Assembly: GCA_018896875.1 (NCBI GenBank)
Contig: JAHILT010000032.1
Location: 1 to 60,897 of the forward strand
Length of the DNA stretch: 60,897 nt
From: Patescibacteria group bacterium
Lineage (GTDB): Bacteria; Patescibacteriota; Minisyncoccia; UBA6257; 02-FULL-45-10c
Direction: 5' to 3'
The notes under the pieces were generated by a model that saw nothing but the letters and a program-made list of their open reading frames with translations, did not search any database and had not been told where the DNA came from. A program made the translations under genes and the position numbers. Positions 15,936 through 24,732 of the stretch are shown here, piece after piece; positions within the stretch are counted from its first letter, which is position 1; each line of letters opens with the position of its first letter.

Positions 15936-17408
15936 ATGCCAAATATAAAAGAATTAGAAAAACCAGAAATTAAAAAAATATCACAAGCTTTATTAGAAGC
16001 CGGTTTTGAAGTTTGTTTGGTAGGTGGTTGTGTGAGAGATATTCTTTCAAACAAAGAACCAAAAGACTGGGATATAGCTACTAATGCTAAACCAGAAGAG
16101 ACTCAAAAAATTTTCTCGGATAGTGTTTATGAAAATTCTTTTGGTACAGTAGCAGTAAAAACAAGATCTGACGACCCTAAGTTTAAAATAATAGAAATTA
16201 CTACTTACCGTTCAGAAGGAAAATATACAGACAAAAGACATCCTGATGAAGTGAAATTTACTAAAACTATTAATGAGGATTTAGCACGAAGAGATTTTAC
16301 TATAAATGCTATAGCATTAAAAATGGATTTAGATAACCCATTTGAATTAATTGATCCTTTTAGAGGAACACAAGATATTGACAAGAAAATTATTAGAGCG
16401 GTTGGTAATCCGGACGAGCGTTTTAAAGAAGACGCTTTAAGATTAATGCGTGCTATTAGGTTTAGGGCTCAGCTTGATTTTAATATAGAGAAAGAAACCG
16501 AAGAATCTATAAAAAAACATGCCAGTCTTTTAGAGCTTGTTTCAAAAGAAAGAATACGTGATGAATTTTCTAAGATGTTAATGACTAATAAAGCAACCGA
16601 GGGGATAGAAAAGATGCAAGAACTTGGAATTTTAAAATACGTTATTCCTGAACTTGTGGAAGGTATTGGCGTTTCACAAAATAAGCATCATATTTTTACT
16701 GTTTTTGAACATAATTTAAAATCATTAGGTTATGCTGTTGCGAAAAATTTTATTTTAGAAATCAGATTAGCAGCTTTGCTTCACGATGTGGGCAAGGCGA
16801 AAAGCAAGAGAGGAGAGGGTGAAGATGCTACTTTCTACGGACATCAGGTTATTGGCGCTAGAATGGCAGAAAAAATTTTAGATAGACTACATTTTTCTAA
16901 GGTTATTATAAAAAAAGTCGTTTTGCTTATTCGTGAACATATGTTTGTTTACGACCCAGAAGCAGTTACTGACGCAGGCGCAAGACGTTTATTAAGAAGA
17001 GTTGGGAAAGAAAATATAGATGATTTATTTTTATTGCGTGAAGCGGATAGAATTGGCTCTGGTGTTCCGAAGGCTCAGCCTTATCGCTTAAGGCATTTGA
17101 AATTCAGAATTGAAAAAGTTAGTAAGGATCCTATTAGCGCTAAAATGTTACAAGTTGATGGAACTGATATAATGCGTGAGCTTAATATGAAGCCAAGCCC
17201 TAGGATAGGTTATATATTATCAGTTCTTCTTGAGGAAGTTTTAGATGATCCATCCTTAAACACTAAAGATTATTTAATAAATAAAATAAAACAATTAAAT
17301 AATTTGAAAGATGAACAATTAGCAGAAATGTCTAAATTTGCTAAAAAATCTGCTGACGAAGCACAGACAAAAACTGAAGAAGAAATTAAAAAGAAGTATT
17401 TCGTATAA
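15936..17408 (+). CDS. cca: CCA-adding enzyme (tRNA nucleotidyltransferase) with HD domain
   Basis: 490 residues. The head domain (about 20-150) has GGCVRDILSNKEPKDWDIAT, the Gly-rich motif followed by the DxD metal site of class II nucleotidyltransferases, then RRDFTINAIAL and the neck motif EDALRLMRAIRFRAQL. A central HD domain is marked by AALLHDVGKAKS (near 285) with GHQ and REHM further on. The enzyme adds or repairs the 3' CCA of tRNAs. That fits the eight tRNA genes in this window, none of which encodes CCA. The HD part is the phosphohydrolase type found in many long CCA enzymes. No Shine-Dalgarno sequence. Confidence 0.92.
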   Translation: MPNIKELEKPEIKKISQALLEAGFEVCLVGGCVRDILSNKEPKDWDIATNAKPEETQKIFSDSVYENSFGTVAVKTRSDDPKFKIIEITTYRSEGKYTDKRHPDEVKFTKTINEDLARRDFTINAIALKMDLDNPFELIDPFRGTQDIDKKIIRAVGNPDERFKEDALRLMRAIRFRAQLDFNIEKETEESIKKHASLLELVSKERIRDEFSKMLMTNKATEGIEKMQELGILKYVIPELVEGIGVSQNKHHIFTVFEHNLKSLGYAVAKNFILEIRLAALLHDVGKAKSKRGEGEDATFYGHQVIGARMAEKILDRLHFSKVIIKKVVLLIREHMFVYDPEAVTDAGARRLLRRVGKENIDDLFLLREADRIGSGVPKAQPYRLRHLKFRIEKVSKDPISAKMLQVDGTDIMRELNMKPSPRIGYILSVLLEEVLDDPSLNTKDYLINKIKQLNNLKDEQLAEMSKFAKKSADEAQTKTEEEIKKKYFV

Positions 17409-17418
17409 ATATTTTGTA

Positions 17419-18171
17419 TTATACTGTGGTTTTTTTGTAGATTTCCATAAGATTTAATCCTGCAAAAAGTATTTCTATAAGTATCAAAGAATTTCCGATA
17501 GTTATTAAAACGGGAGTATTCAAGACTAATGCTAATAATAAAAATCCATAACCTAGTGCCCAAAAGAAAAATTGCAAGCGACCAATAACAGATGCTTGTA
17601 AATCGTCTAAAGAAAAATTTTCGATTAGCACTTTTGTTTCTTCATCAGATATTTTTTTAAGATAACGCAGTATAAAATCTTTTAAAGTTACCCATAAAAT
17701 TAAAAGTTGCAACGCCCAAATAACAATTATTATTTCTAAGCTTAAAAGACTGTAAGAATAAAGCAGATAAGTTGCCCATGCTACTAAAAACATATCTCTA
17801 ATGTGATCCAGCCACGTGCCTTTTATAGTGACATTATCGTTATTTCTAGCAGTAGGTCCGTCAATGGCGTCGCTAATGCCAGCTAAAGTTAAAATTATTA
17901 ATTGCCATTTGATATTATAATTTGAAAAATGCATCCATATACCGCCAAAAATAAGAACAAAGCCAACATAAGTTATGTGGTTAGCTGTTAGCCCAACTTT
18001 ATAAAATAAATTAGTAAGAGGCTTCATCAAAAAATCTCGCCAATTTTTTTCTAATGCTGTTAAATAATCATCTTTTCTTTTGATGACTATTTTTTTAATT
18101 TTTTGACGTCCTTCTCTGCCCTTTTCTTTAATTTTTTGTATACTTTCTTTGATTATGCGTTGTTTTTTCAT
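17419..18171 (-). CDS. CDP-alcohol phosphatidyltransferase family protein
   Basis: 250 residues. Residues 101-126 match the family signature D-x2-DG-x2-AR-x8-G-x3-D-x3-D exactly (SDAIDGPTARN ... KGTWLDHIRD). The Asp residues coordinate metal for transfer of a phospho-alcohol head group to or from CDP. About six membrane segments surround it, and an unusually long Lys/Arg-rich N-terminal tail (about 1-45) precedes the first. The product could be a phospholipid (phosphatidylglycerol- or inositol-type); the acceptor cannot be told. It is convergent with cca and divergent from the methyltransferase. Confidence 0.87.
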   Translation of the reverse strand: MKKQRIIKESIQKIKEKGREGRQKIKKIVIKRKDDYLTALEKNWRDFLMKPLTNLFYKVGLTANHITYVGFVLIFGGIWMHFSNYNIKWQLIILTLAGISDAIDGPTARNNDNVTIKGTWLDHIRDMFLVAWATYLLYSYSLLSLEIIIVIWALQLLILWVTLKDFILRYLKKISDEETKVLIENFSLDDLQASVIGRLQFFFWALGYGFLLLALVLNTPVLITIGNSLILIEILFAGLNLMEIYKKTTV

Positions 18172-18218
18172 ATAACTATATATTAGTATTATAACATTAC
18201 TAATGTTAACTTAATTAA

Positions 18219-19013
18219 ATGTATAAAAGAAAACAAAAAACTTCTTGGGGAGAATCAGCTGAGTGGTATTCTGATTTATTGGAAAATGAAAAAAAAACAT
18301 ATCAAAGAGACTTGATTCTTCCTAATCTTCTTCGTCTTATGGATATTAAAAAAGCAGATATGGTTTTAGATTTGGCTTGTGGTCAAGGATTTTTTAGTCG
18401 TGAATTTTCCAATGTTGGTGCGAATGTAATTGGTGTTGACGTTTCTAAGGAACTTATAAATTTAGCAGAAAAAATTGAAAAAAATTCTTTAATAAAATAT
18501 AAGGTTTCGTCAGCAGATAATTTAAATTTTATAGTAGAAGATAGTATTGATAAAATAGTTATTATTTTAGCCATTCAGAATATTGAAAATGTTTCAGGAG
18601 TTTTTAAAGAATGTAGGAGGGTATTAAAATCAAAGGGAAAATTATTTATAGTTATTAATCATCCGTCCTTTAGAGTGCCTAAACAAAGTAGTTGGGAATG
18701 GGACGCAGAAAAGAATATCCAATATAGAAGGATTGATGGATATCTTTCTGAGTCAAGAGTTAAAATTCAAATGCATCCTGGTGATAAGCCGAAAGAAAGC
18801 ACTACTTCTTTCCACAGGCCACTTCAGTTTTATTCTAAAGCTTTAAGAAAAAATAATTTTGCTATAACGAAACTTGAAGAATGGAATTCTACTAAAAAAA
18901 GTCAGCCTGGACCTAGAGCTAAGGCGGAGAACATAGCAAGAAAAGAAATTCCTATGTTTATGTTTTTAGAAGTAAGAACCTATCTTGATAATAATCCTCA
19001 AACGCGTTGCTAA
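18219..19013 (+). CDS. SAM-dependent class I methyltransferase
   Basis: 264 residues with a Rossmann methyltransferase core: motif I VLDLACGQGFFSREF (about 49-63), acidic strand end VIGVDVS (about 71-77), motif IV region DKIVIILAIQNIEN and post-motif KGKLFIVINHPSF. This fits the UbiE/Methyltransf_11 group, whose substrates range widely, so the target is unknown. The last ~14 codons lie inside the left arm of a three-way-junction element (18973-19248), so the C-terminal residues YLDNNPQTRC are dictated by that element. Confidence 0.82.
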   Translation: MYKRKQKTSWGESAEWYSDLLENEKKTYQRDLILPNLLRLMDIKKADMVLDLACGQGFFSREFSNVGANVIGVDVSKELINLAEKIEKNSLIKYKVSSADNLNFIVEDSIDKIVIILAIQNIENVSGVFKECRRVLKSKGKLFIVINHPSFRVPKQSSWEWDAEKNIQYRRIDGYLSESRVKIQMHPGDKPKESTTSFHRPLQFYSKALRKNNFAITKLEEWNSTKKSQPGPRAKAENIARKEIPMFMFLEVRTYLDNNPQTRC

Positions 19014-19248
19014 GATAAGTTGAAAATTTCAAGGCTTGCTGACGAGCTAGTGGTGTATACCACAGCGAGGAAGCATAACACAGAAATTTTCAATCTTAGA
19101 TAGCAACCCTTCGGGATACTGCAAGTTTTGTTTATAACTGTGTCGCTCGTCGGAAATATAGCTAAAGCTATAAATTTCCTCCTCGCTCCTTGTTCTGGAC
19201 AAAGTTGGCAAGTATCGCGTTAGGAATTACTATTAAGATAGGTTCTTA
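18973..19248 (+). repeat. Three-way-junction element, copy C
   Basis: Outer stem 18973-19006 with 19216-19248 (TAAGAACCTATCTT pairs perfectly, then continues to AACGCG/CGCGTT with few mismatches). Arm 1 spans about 19007-19106, closed by GTTGCTA and GTTGAAAATTTC with their partners. Arm 2 spans about 19115-19215, closed by GATACT/AGTATC. Arm-tip core 1 is CAAGGCTTGCTGACGAG ... GTGGTGTATACCAC ... GAGGAAGCATAAC; core 2 is inverted. The left arm overlaps the methyltransferase 3' end; the element fills the gap before dut. Confidence 0.8.
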
Positions 19249-19265
19249 TATAAGTTCTAGATAAA

Positions 19266-19700
19266 ATGAAAATAAAAATACAAAAAATAAATGAAGAAGC
19301 TATTATCCCTTTTTATGCCCATAAGGGCGATGCAGGTATGGATATTTTTTCTATTGAAGAAAAAATAATCAAACCAAAAGAAAGAGTATTAATTTCTACT
19401 GGATTAAAATTTGAGATTCCGATTGGATACGAAATGCAAATACGTCCTAAGTCTGGTCTAGCTTTAAACTATGGAATAACTGTTTTGAATACTCCTGGCA
19501 CGATAGATGCTGGATATAGAGGCGAACTAAAAGTTATTTTATTTAATTCTTCTAGAGAAGACTATCTTGTCAGCAAAGGAACTAAAGTTGCTCAAGCTAT
19601 TATCGCTAAAGTTGAAGAAGCCGAAATTGAGGAAGTTGAAGATATTTGTGAAAGCTCTAGAGGGGATGGTGGGTTTGGCTCTACGGGATTAGTTAAGTAA
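19266..19700 (+). CDS. dut: dUTP diphosphatase
   Basis: 144 residues, the length of trimeric dUTPases, with all five family motifs in order: GDAGMDIFS (about 21-29), RPKSGLA (about 60-66), NTPGTIDAGYRGELKV (about 77-92, with the catalytic Asp), VAQAIIAKVE and the C-terminal RGDGGFGSTG that closes over the nucleotide. The enzyme hydrolyses dUTP to dUMP, keeping uracil out of DNA and supplying dUMP. It is 8 bp from truB, likely one transcript. Confidence 0.95.
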   Translation: MKIKIQKINEEAIIPFYAHKGDAGMDIFSIEEKIIKPKERVLISTGLKFEIPIGYEMQIRPKSGLALNYGITVLNTPGTIDAGYRGELKVILFNSSREDYLVSKGTKVAQAIIAKVEEAEIEEVEDICESSRGDGGFGSTGLVK

Positions 19701-19708
19701 TTTAATCA

Positions 19709-20392
19709 ATGAAAAATATTTTTGCTTTTTACAAACCAAAAGGAATTACTTCTAATGACGCTGTACAAAAAGTTAAGCGTCTTATAGGTATTAAAAAATT
19801 AAAAGTAGGACATGCCGGAACACTTGATCCTTTAGCCGAAGGAATTTTAGTAATTGCAGTTGGAAGAGAGGCAACAAAAAAAATAAGCGAAATAGTTAAA
19901 AAAGAAAAAGAATATATTGCGGAAATAACCTTAGGGCTTGAAAGCACAACGGATGATGCCGAAGGGGAAAAAACTAGGACCTATCCTGAACTTGTCGAAG
20001 GGTTTGAAAAACCAACAATTGAAAATATTAAAGATTCTTTTAAGGAATTTATTGGAAATATAAAACAAATTCCACCTATTTATAGTGCTATAAAAATTTC
20101 AGGGAAAGAGGCTTATAAATATGCTCGCAAAGGGCTGTTAGTAGAAATGAAGTCGCGTGAAGTAGAAATAAAAAATATAGAACTTTTGGAATATTTTTGG
20201 CCAGTATTAAAAATTAAAGTTTTAACTGGACCAGGAGTTTATATAAGGTCTTTAGCTAGAGACTTAGGAAGAAGTCTTAAGGTAGGAGGATATCTTTCTG
20301 GTTTAGAAAGAATAAGAATTGGTGATTATGTGAAAGAAGACGCTATTCCAATGGAAAAATTACCAGAATTTGTGTCTCACTTGGAGTTTTAA
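19709..20392 (+). CDS. truB: tRNA pseudouridine(55) synthase
   Basis: 227 residues. KPKGITSNDAV (about 7-17) and KVGHAGTLDPLAEGILVIA (about 32-50) are the TruB signatures; the Asp in GTLDPLAEG is the catalytic nucleophile. Later YSAIKISGKEAYKYARKG and GPGVYIRSLARDLG complete the core. It makes pseudouridine 55 in the T loop of tRNAs. The C-terminal PUA-like extension of longer TruB proteins is short or absent. Transcript ends at the palindrome at 20404-20444. Confidence 0.94.
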   Translation: MKNIFAFYKPKGITSNDAVQKVKRLIGIKKLKVGHAGTLDPLAEGILVIAVGREATKKISEIVKKEKEYIAEITLGLESTTDDAEGEKTRTYPELVEGFEKPTIENIKDSFKEFIGNIKQIPPIYSAIKISGKEAYKYARKGLLVEMKSREVEIKNIELLEYFWPVLKIKVLTGPGVYIRSLARDLGRSLKVGGYLSGLERIRIGDYVKEDAIPMEKLPEFVSHLEF

Positions 20393-20403
20393 TGTTTAAT
20401 TTT

Positions 20404-20444
20404 ACCCCCACACCTAATCTATTAAATTAATTAGGTGTGGGGGT
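20404..20444 (+). terminator. Perfect 15-bp hairpin after truB
   Basis: ACCCCCACACCTAAT / ATTAGGTGTGGGGGT, followed by TATAATTTT. A related palindrome stands after tRNA-Gln at 10896. Terminator-like, though the T run is interrupted. Confidence 0.65.
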
Positions 20445-20505
20445 TATAATTTTGGATTTTGTGGTAAAATTAAAGATAAGGTCGTTATTTATTTTAAAAA
20501 TATTT

Positions 20506-20718
20506 ATGATTAATAAATTAAAAACTTTAGATATTATTGCTTTGGTCTTTGTAATTATTGGTGGTTTAAATTGGGCATTTGTCGCTTTTAGTCCAAATTA
20601 TAATTTAGTTGAAATGCTTTTAGGCTCAATTCCAGCATTAGCGCAATTTATTTATTTATTAATAGGATTAGCCGCGATTTATTTAGCTGTTGTAATGTAC
20701 AAATTTGCTAGAAAATAA
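20506..20718 (+). CDS. Small two-helix membrane protein, DUF378-like
   Basis: 70 residues from the ATG at 20506; a longer frame would begin inside the preceding hairpin and is rejected. Two membrane helices surround GGLNWAFVAF (about 20-29). The IIGGLNWxxVG-type word with a second helix ending in a basic tail is the mark of DUF378 proteins. No function is known for that family. The stop codon is followed by the YggU-like gene 25 bp later. Confidence 0.75.
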   Translation: MINKLKTLDIIALVFVIIGGLNWAFVAFSPNYNLVEMLLGSIPALAQFIYLLIGLAAIYLAVVMYKFARK

Positions 20719-20743
20719 TTTAGTTAAATTTTTTCATTATAGA

Positions 20744-20962
20744 ATGAAGATCTCTGTAATAGTTAAAACAAATTCCAAAAAACTTGGCGTTGAAAAAATA
20801 GATGAATCTAATTTCGTTGTCCGAGTTAAAGAACTGCCCATAAAGGGAAGAGCGAACGAGGCTGTCAAAAATATTTTGGCTGAATATTTTAGTGTGGCAT
20901 CATGGCGTATTGAAATTATCGGAGGAGCTACATCTAATAAAAAATATATAATTATAAATTAG
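20744..20962 (+). CDS. DUF167/YggU-family protein
   Basis: 72 residues from the ATG at 20744. An upstream frame overlaps the previous gene and is unlikely. The order VIVKTNSKK, FVVRVKELPIKGRANEAVKNILAEYF and IEIIGGATSNKKYIII is the conserved DUF167 layout, including the (G/A)xANxA helix. The family is widespread and uncharacterised; the fold is a small alpha/beta domain. It ends 8 bp before the next coding region. Confidence 0.87.
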   Translation: MKISVIVKTNSKKLGVEKIDESNFVVRVKELPIKGRANEAVKNILAEYFSVASWRIEIIGGATSNKKYIIIN

Positions 20963-20969
20963 CTTGTTT

Positions 20970-21995
20970 ATGTATAAAATCACTTCATTTATTATCGCAA
21001 AAATCAATAAGGTTAAAAAAGGTATAGAATTGCCGATGCCTTTGCCTACCAAGAGTGGCCCACATTATATGACAAAATCCATGCCTTCCCAGCTTGTTAT
21101 TGGACAGAAGAAAGCGATGGTAGCGAATCATGAAGTAGAGCTTGTTATAAAAAGCTATTCTTCTGATACGGTTATGATAGAAGGGAGCATAGAACTTGAA
21201 GACATATTTGCCGATAACGTGCTTCATCTAAAATCAGAGCTTTTGAATGCATGTTTTGAATATGGAGAAAAAAAAGGAGCGCAAACTGAGACAGGAGAGG
21301 AATTTACAGTTTATCAAGTTTCTGGTTATACAGGCAGTCCAGAATTATTTTTAAAAAAATATTCTAATAAAATTGCCAATCTTTTGAAATCCGAGAAATT
21401 AGAATTAGACGAGAAAGAAATTGAGTACACTTTTTCTTTTCAATTTAAATATGCTAAAGATGATTTAACGATTATAGATTGGGATGGAGCGTTTTTATTT
21501 GATCCCAAAGGAGATTTTGAGGAGTCTATCGATCTTTTTCAACTCGCTAGTTTTCAATTATTGCGTTATCGTATTTTAGATGAAGACTTAAGTGAAAGAA
21601 TCCAGAAGGCATATAAGCTTATACAACTTAATGAGCATAAGGGATTTTTTGCGAAGTTTAAAACCAAAGAAGTGTCCCAGGCTTTTAAAGAAATAATACG
21701 TATTCGTTCGCAATCCATCTCTCAATTTGAAGCCTTAGATAGAGATATTAAATTAATTGGAGATTGGTATTCTGCGAGGATTTATGACCTTCTTTCTAAA
21801 AAATTTAAATTGGATATTTGGGCCAATAATGTAAAAAGAAAATTAGATACGCTAGAAGATATTTATACGATTGTCTCGGAAAATCTTGGTATGTCCAAGA
21901 TACAGGTGGCGGAATTTGTTCAAATAGGAGTATTCTTTATTTTACAAATTGGTTGGTTCGTTCTTATAATTCTAGAGTTCTTTTATTTTACATAA
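20970..21995 (+). CDS. Uncharacterised protein with C-terminal membrane anchor
   Basis: 341 residues from the ATG at 20970 (a TTG two codons upstream is also possible). Residues about 1-300 look soluble and alpha/beta: VMIEGSIELEDIFADNVLHL, ending in a helical region with ARIYDLLSKKFKLDIWANN. One membrane helix closes the protein (about 318-338). The layout (beta-rich start, helical DWYSARIYDLL region, C-terminal anchor) recalls the Rmd1/DUF155 proteins, but I cannot establish that. A tail-anchored cytoplasmic domain is the safest description. Confidence 0.6.
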   Translation: MYKITSFIIAKINKVKKGIELPMPLPTKSGPHYMTKSMPSQLVIGQKKAMVANHEVELVIKSYSSDTVMIEGSIELEDIFADNVLHLKSELLNACFEYGEKKGAQTETGEEFTVYQVSGYTGSPELFLKKYSNKIANLLKSEKLELDEKEIEYTFSFQFKYAKDDLTIIDWDGAFLFDPKGDFEESIDLFQLASFQLLRYRILDEDLSERIQKAYKLIQLNEHKGFFAKFKTKEVSQAFKEIIRIRSQSISQFEALDRDIKLIGDWYSARIYDLLSKKFKLDIWANNVKRKLDTLEDIYTIVSENLGMSKIQVAEFVQIGVFFILQIGWFVLIILEFFYFT

Positions 21996-22073
21996 TATAT
22001 AAAATAAAAAAGAATTTAAGATATAGTGTAATTTTCCAATAAATCAGTTAAAATAATTTATTAATTATTTTAT

Positions 22074-22144
22074 GGGCCTATAGTCCAGTGGTAGAACACG
22101 GCATTCGCATTGCTGAGACGGCGGTTCGATTCCGCCTAGGTCCA
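22074..22144 (+). tRNA. tRNA-Ala (anticodon CGC)
   Basis: Acceptor GGGCCTA/TAGGTCC, anticodon arm CGGCA-TTCGCAT-TGCTG with CGC at 34-36, T arm GGCGG-TTCGATT-CCGCC, discriminator A. CCA is not encoded. Confidence 0.92.
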
Positions 22145-22231
22145 CTAGATTAAACAAAGAGGAATCTAGTTTCGATGGTTTAATTTATTTCTTTTTAAGA
22201 AAAGAGATGTGTTATAATTTTGATTATTAAA

Positions 22232-22747
22232 ATGTGCAAAAAAATATTAATTTATTTCTTTTTTATATTTGGTGTTAGTGTTTTTTTTGTAGAAAAAGTT
22301 TTTGCTATATGTCCTGTTTGTACGGTAGGAGTAGCTTCGGGATTAGGATTGTGTCGTTGGGTGGGAATTGCTGATTTAATTACGGGGCTTTGGATAGGCG
22401 GCTTAACAGTTTCTGTTATTATTTGGACGCTTGATTGGTTTAAAAAAAAGAAATTAAATTTTAAAGGCATTAAAATTTTAACAATAATAGGATACTATGC
22501 ATTAGTTGTTGTCCCCCTTTATTACACTGAAATTATTAGCAATTCTATAAGTGCTTTGTATTATTGTTTATCAGACAATTTATTAATAGGAATTATTATA
22601 GGTAGTGCAGGTTTTTATTTTGGTGCTAGTTGGTACAATTTTCTTAAAGAAAAAAATAATGGACATGCTTATTTCCCTTTTCAAAAAGTTGCTATGCCAA
22701 TCGGTATATTAATTATTTTAACGGTTATAATTTATTTATTTGTATAA
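22232..22747 (+). CDS. Small polytopic membrane protein with CPVC motif
   Basis: 171 residues from the ATG at 22232. A signal-like helix (about 5-22) is followed by AICPVCTVGVASGLGLCRWVG, then about four more membrane helices. The CPVC pair just outside the membrane, with further Cys residues (CRW, YYC), suggests a thiol or metal site, but I do not recognise an enzyme. Proteins with CPVCTVAVGAGLGLSRWLG-like starts are seen in many CPR genomes (general knowledge, not searched). It follows tRNA-Ala and stands as a single gene. Confidence 0.65.
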   Translation: MCKKILIYFFFIFGVSVFFVEKVFAICPVCTVGVASGLGLCRWVGIADLITGLWIGGLTVSVIIWTLDWFKKKKLNFKGIKILTIIGYYALVVVPLYYTEIISNSISALYYCLSDNLLIGIIIGSAGFYFGASWYNFLKEKNNGHAYFPFQKVAMPIGILIILTVIIYLFV

Positions 22748-22841
22748 TTTATTAGTTTTTTATTCTTTGTTATAATTAGAAGCAGATTTCAAGGTCGAAT
22801 GTTATATTAAATTATTATTAAGATAGATTTAAATTAAAACA

Positions 22842-23522
22842 ATGTTAATACAAACTTGGACAGAAGTTCTAGTTGGTTCCCTTCAAAGTTTATGGATTCA
22901 ATTAGTTGCTTTTTTGCCATCGTTAATAGGATCTTTAATCATCTTTATCATTGGATTAGTGGTTGCTTCTGGGGCTAGTTCTTTAATTGAGAAATTAGTC
23001 AAAGCGGTAAAGCTTGATAATTTTCTAAGAAGAGTCGGAATAGAAGAATATACCAAAAGAGCTAAGCTGGAACTTAATTCTGGATACTTACTAGGACAAG
23101 TAGCTTATTGGTTCTTGGTATTAGTATTCTTTTCTGCCGCTGCTGATGTTTTAAAGTTTTATGTTTTGTCTGGTTTCATTAGGGATATTTTAAATTATCT
23201 TCCAAGCTTAATAGTCGCTGTTTTGGTGATGGTTATTGCTTTAATTGCCGCTAATTTGGTTAAGAAGATTGTTAAGGCATCTGTGATGGGAGCTAGGATT
23301 GAAGCAGCTAAATTACTTGCTGCAATTTCATGGTGGATTATTGTAATTTTTGGAATATTAATATCCTTAAATCAATTAGGCGTTGCTGTGGCAATAATAA
23401 ATACTGTTATTACAGGCCTCATTGCTATGGGAGCTCTTGCTGGAGGTCTAGCATTTGGTCTTGGAGGCAAGGATCATGCTACTCGTCTTTTGCAAAAAAT
23501 AGAGGACGAAATCAAAGAATAA
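22842..23522 (+). CDS. MscS-like / conserved TM-helix membrane protein
   Basis: 226 residues with about four hydrophobic segments. Two similar units start LPSLIGSLIIFIIGLVVA (about 26-43) and LPSLIVAVLVMVIALIAANL (about 126-145); each matches the conserved TM-helix repeat of CmpX-type proteins. The end AMGALAGGLAFGLGGKDHATRL is the pore-lining helix and GLGGxD turn of MscS channels. The cytoplasmic vestibule domain of true MscS is missing, so this is a short channel-like protein, possibly for osmotic release; activity is inference. Confidence 0.8.
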   Translation: MLIQTWTEVLVGSLQSLWIQLVAFLPSLIGSLIIFIIGLVVASGASSLIEKLVKAVKLDNFLRRVGIEEYTKRAKLELNSGYLLGQVAYWFLVLVFFSAAADVLKFYVLSGFIRDILNYLPSLIVAVLVMVIALIAANLVKKIVKASVMGARIEAAKLLAAISWWIIVIFGILISLNQLGVAVAIINTVITGLIAMGALAGGLAFGLGGKDHATRLLQKIEDEIKE

Positions 23523-23531
23523 AATTCTTTT

Positions 23532-23570
23532 AAAAAACTCTCTTTTATATCTTTATACAGAGAGTTTTTT
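23532..23570 (+). terminator. Terminator before the rRNA unit
   Basis: AAAAAACTCTC / GAGAGTTTTTT hairpin ten bases after the MscS-like gene. It isolates the rRNA promoter. Confidence 0.88.
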
Positions 23571-23584
23571 ATTGGGCAAAAGAT

Positions 23585-23612
23585 TTGACTTTTTTTTGGT
23601 CTTGTATATAAT
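23585..23612 (+). promoter_or_regulatory. Strong promoter of the 23S-5S unit
   Basis: TTGACT (23585-23590) and TATAAT (23607-23612), 16 bp apart with a T-rich spacer. It is the only good promoter between the upstream terminator and the rRNA and is independent of any 16S gene. Confidence 0.75.
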
Positions 23613-23687
23613 TACCGATACTTGATGAATACTTATCTACATACTAAAATACTACGCGGATAGCTGAAATTTTTTGTTGTGTTTGAC

Positions 23688-23711
23688 AACCGCGTTGATT
23701 GCGGTTTTTTT
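23688..23711 (+). terminator. Hairpin plus T run in the rRNA leader (attenuator or small-RNA terminator)
   Basis: AACCGC / GCGGTTTTTTT lies about 80 nt after the promoter and 300 nt before mature 23S. It would stop transcription unless read through by antitermination, or would end a ~90-nt separate RNA. Confidence 0.55.
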
Positions 23712-23958
23712 ATCTCTAGTAAATTTAAAATAAAATAAAGTAAATTGGTTATTCTCAAATCTTTCCATTTTTAATTAAATAGAAAAATTTGAGAGCGACT
23801 AACAGATTTGGTGGTTTAGCGGATAGTAATTTGATAAAGCGAATCTGGAAACAGACTAGCTATATAAGGCATATAATAATGCATCGCAATTTAGTCTTTT
23901 CGAGATGTATTATTAAGATTTCGTATGGGAATGAAATCGATTTCGTATTAAATTAATA

Positions 23959-23985
23959 TGGAATAAATTTTGACTTAAGAGGTCA
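23959..23985 (+). other. 23S precursor processing stem, 5' strand
   Basis: A 27-base stretch ending GACTTAAGAGGTCA pairs with 27837-27863 with two mismatches. It brings both ends of pre-23S together, the usual RNase III substrate. Confidence 0.85.
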
Positions 23986-24228
23986 GACGTTTCTTTATTG
24001 AAACGATAAATTAAGGGCGTATGGTGGATGCCTTGGCATCAAAAGGCGATGAAGGACGTGGTGTAGCTGCGATAAGCTTCGGGGAGGTGTTTAGCAACCT
24101 TTGATCCGGAGATTTCCGAATGGGGTAACCTAATTGCGTAAACCGCAATTGCTTTATTTCGTAAGAAATAGAGAGCGTATCCGCTGAAGTGAAACATCTC
24201 AGTAAGCGGGAGAATAAAAAACAATAGT

Positions 24229-24260
<32 letters not shown>

Positions 24261-24269
24261 GAGCCCAAA

Positions 24270-24640
24270 CTTGAAGAGAAATTATTAAAATCCGAAATTT
24301 GTGATTCGAAATTAAATTTGATGATCTGTTCGGTCGTTTTAGTAGTCAATTTTTGAGGGTTGTAAGATAGAAACTTTTTCAAAATCATCGAATAGCGAAC
24401 AAAGTTTAGTTAGCTATTCGTTGATTTCGAGAGGAGAGTTACAAAATTAATTTTTAATTGAATCTGCTGGAAAGCGGAACCATAGAGAGTGATAGTCTCG
24501 TAAATAAAAAAAATTAATCTTTCTGTTTCTACCGGTTTATTAAATATCTTCGGATATTTAATAAAAAATCCGGCGAACCAGCAAGGAGAGCTAAATTAGT
24601 TTTTCTTGCTGGTTCTATCTTGAGTACTGCGAGGCCAATA
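24270..24640 (+). other. Enlarged domain I region of 23S rRNA
   Basis: Between GAAGAGCCCAAAC and GGCTAAATACTTTTG the gene has about 430 nt, where E. coli has about 190. Added AT-rich hairpins include CGAATAGC/GCTATTCG (24389-24420) and TTTATTAAATATC/GATATTTAATAAA (near 24536-24566). They read as expanded helices, not an intron, since no group I core is present. Confidence 0.7.
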
Positions 24641-24691
24641 AACCTTGCAGGAAGCAACGAGTACTAATCTCGTGAGGCTAAATACTTTTGA

Positions 24692-24732
<41 letters not shown>

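Noticed and set aside
20437..20505. Extended N-terminus of the DUF378-like protein
   Set aside because: It would start within the right arm of the preceding hairpin; the ATG at 20506 starts the conserved region.
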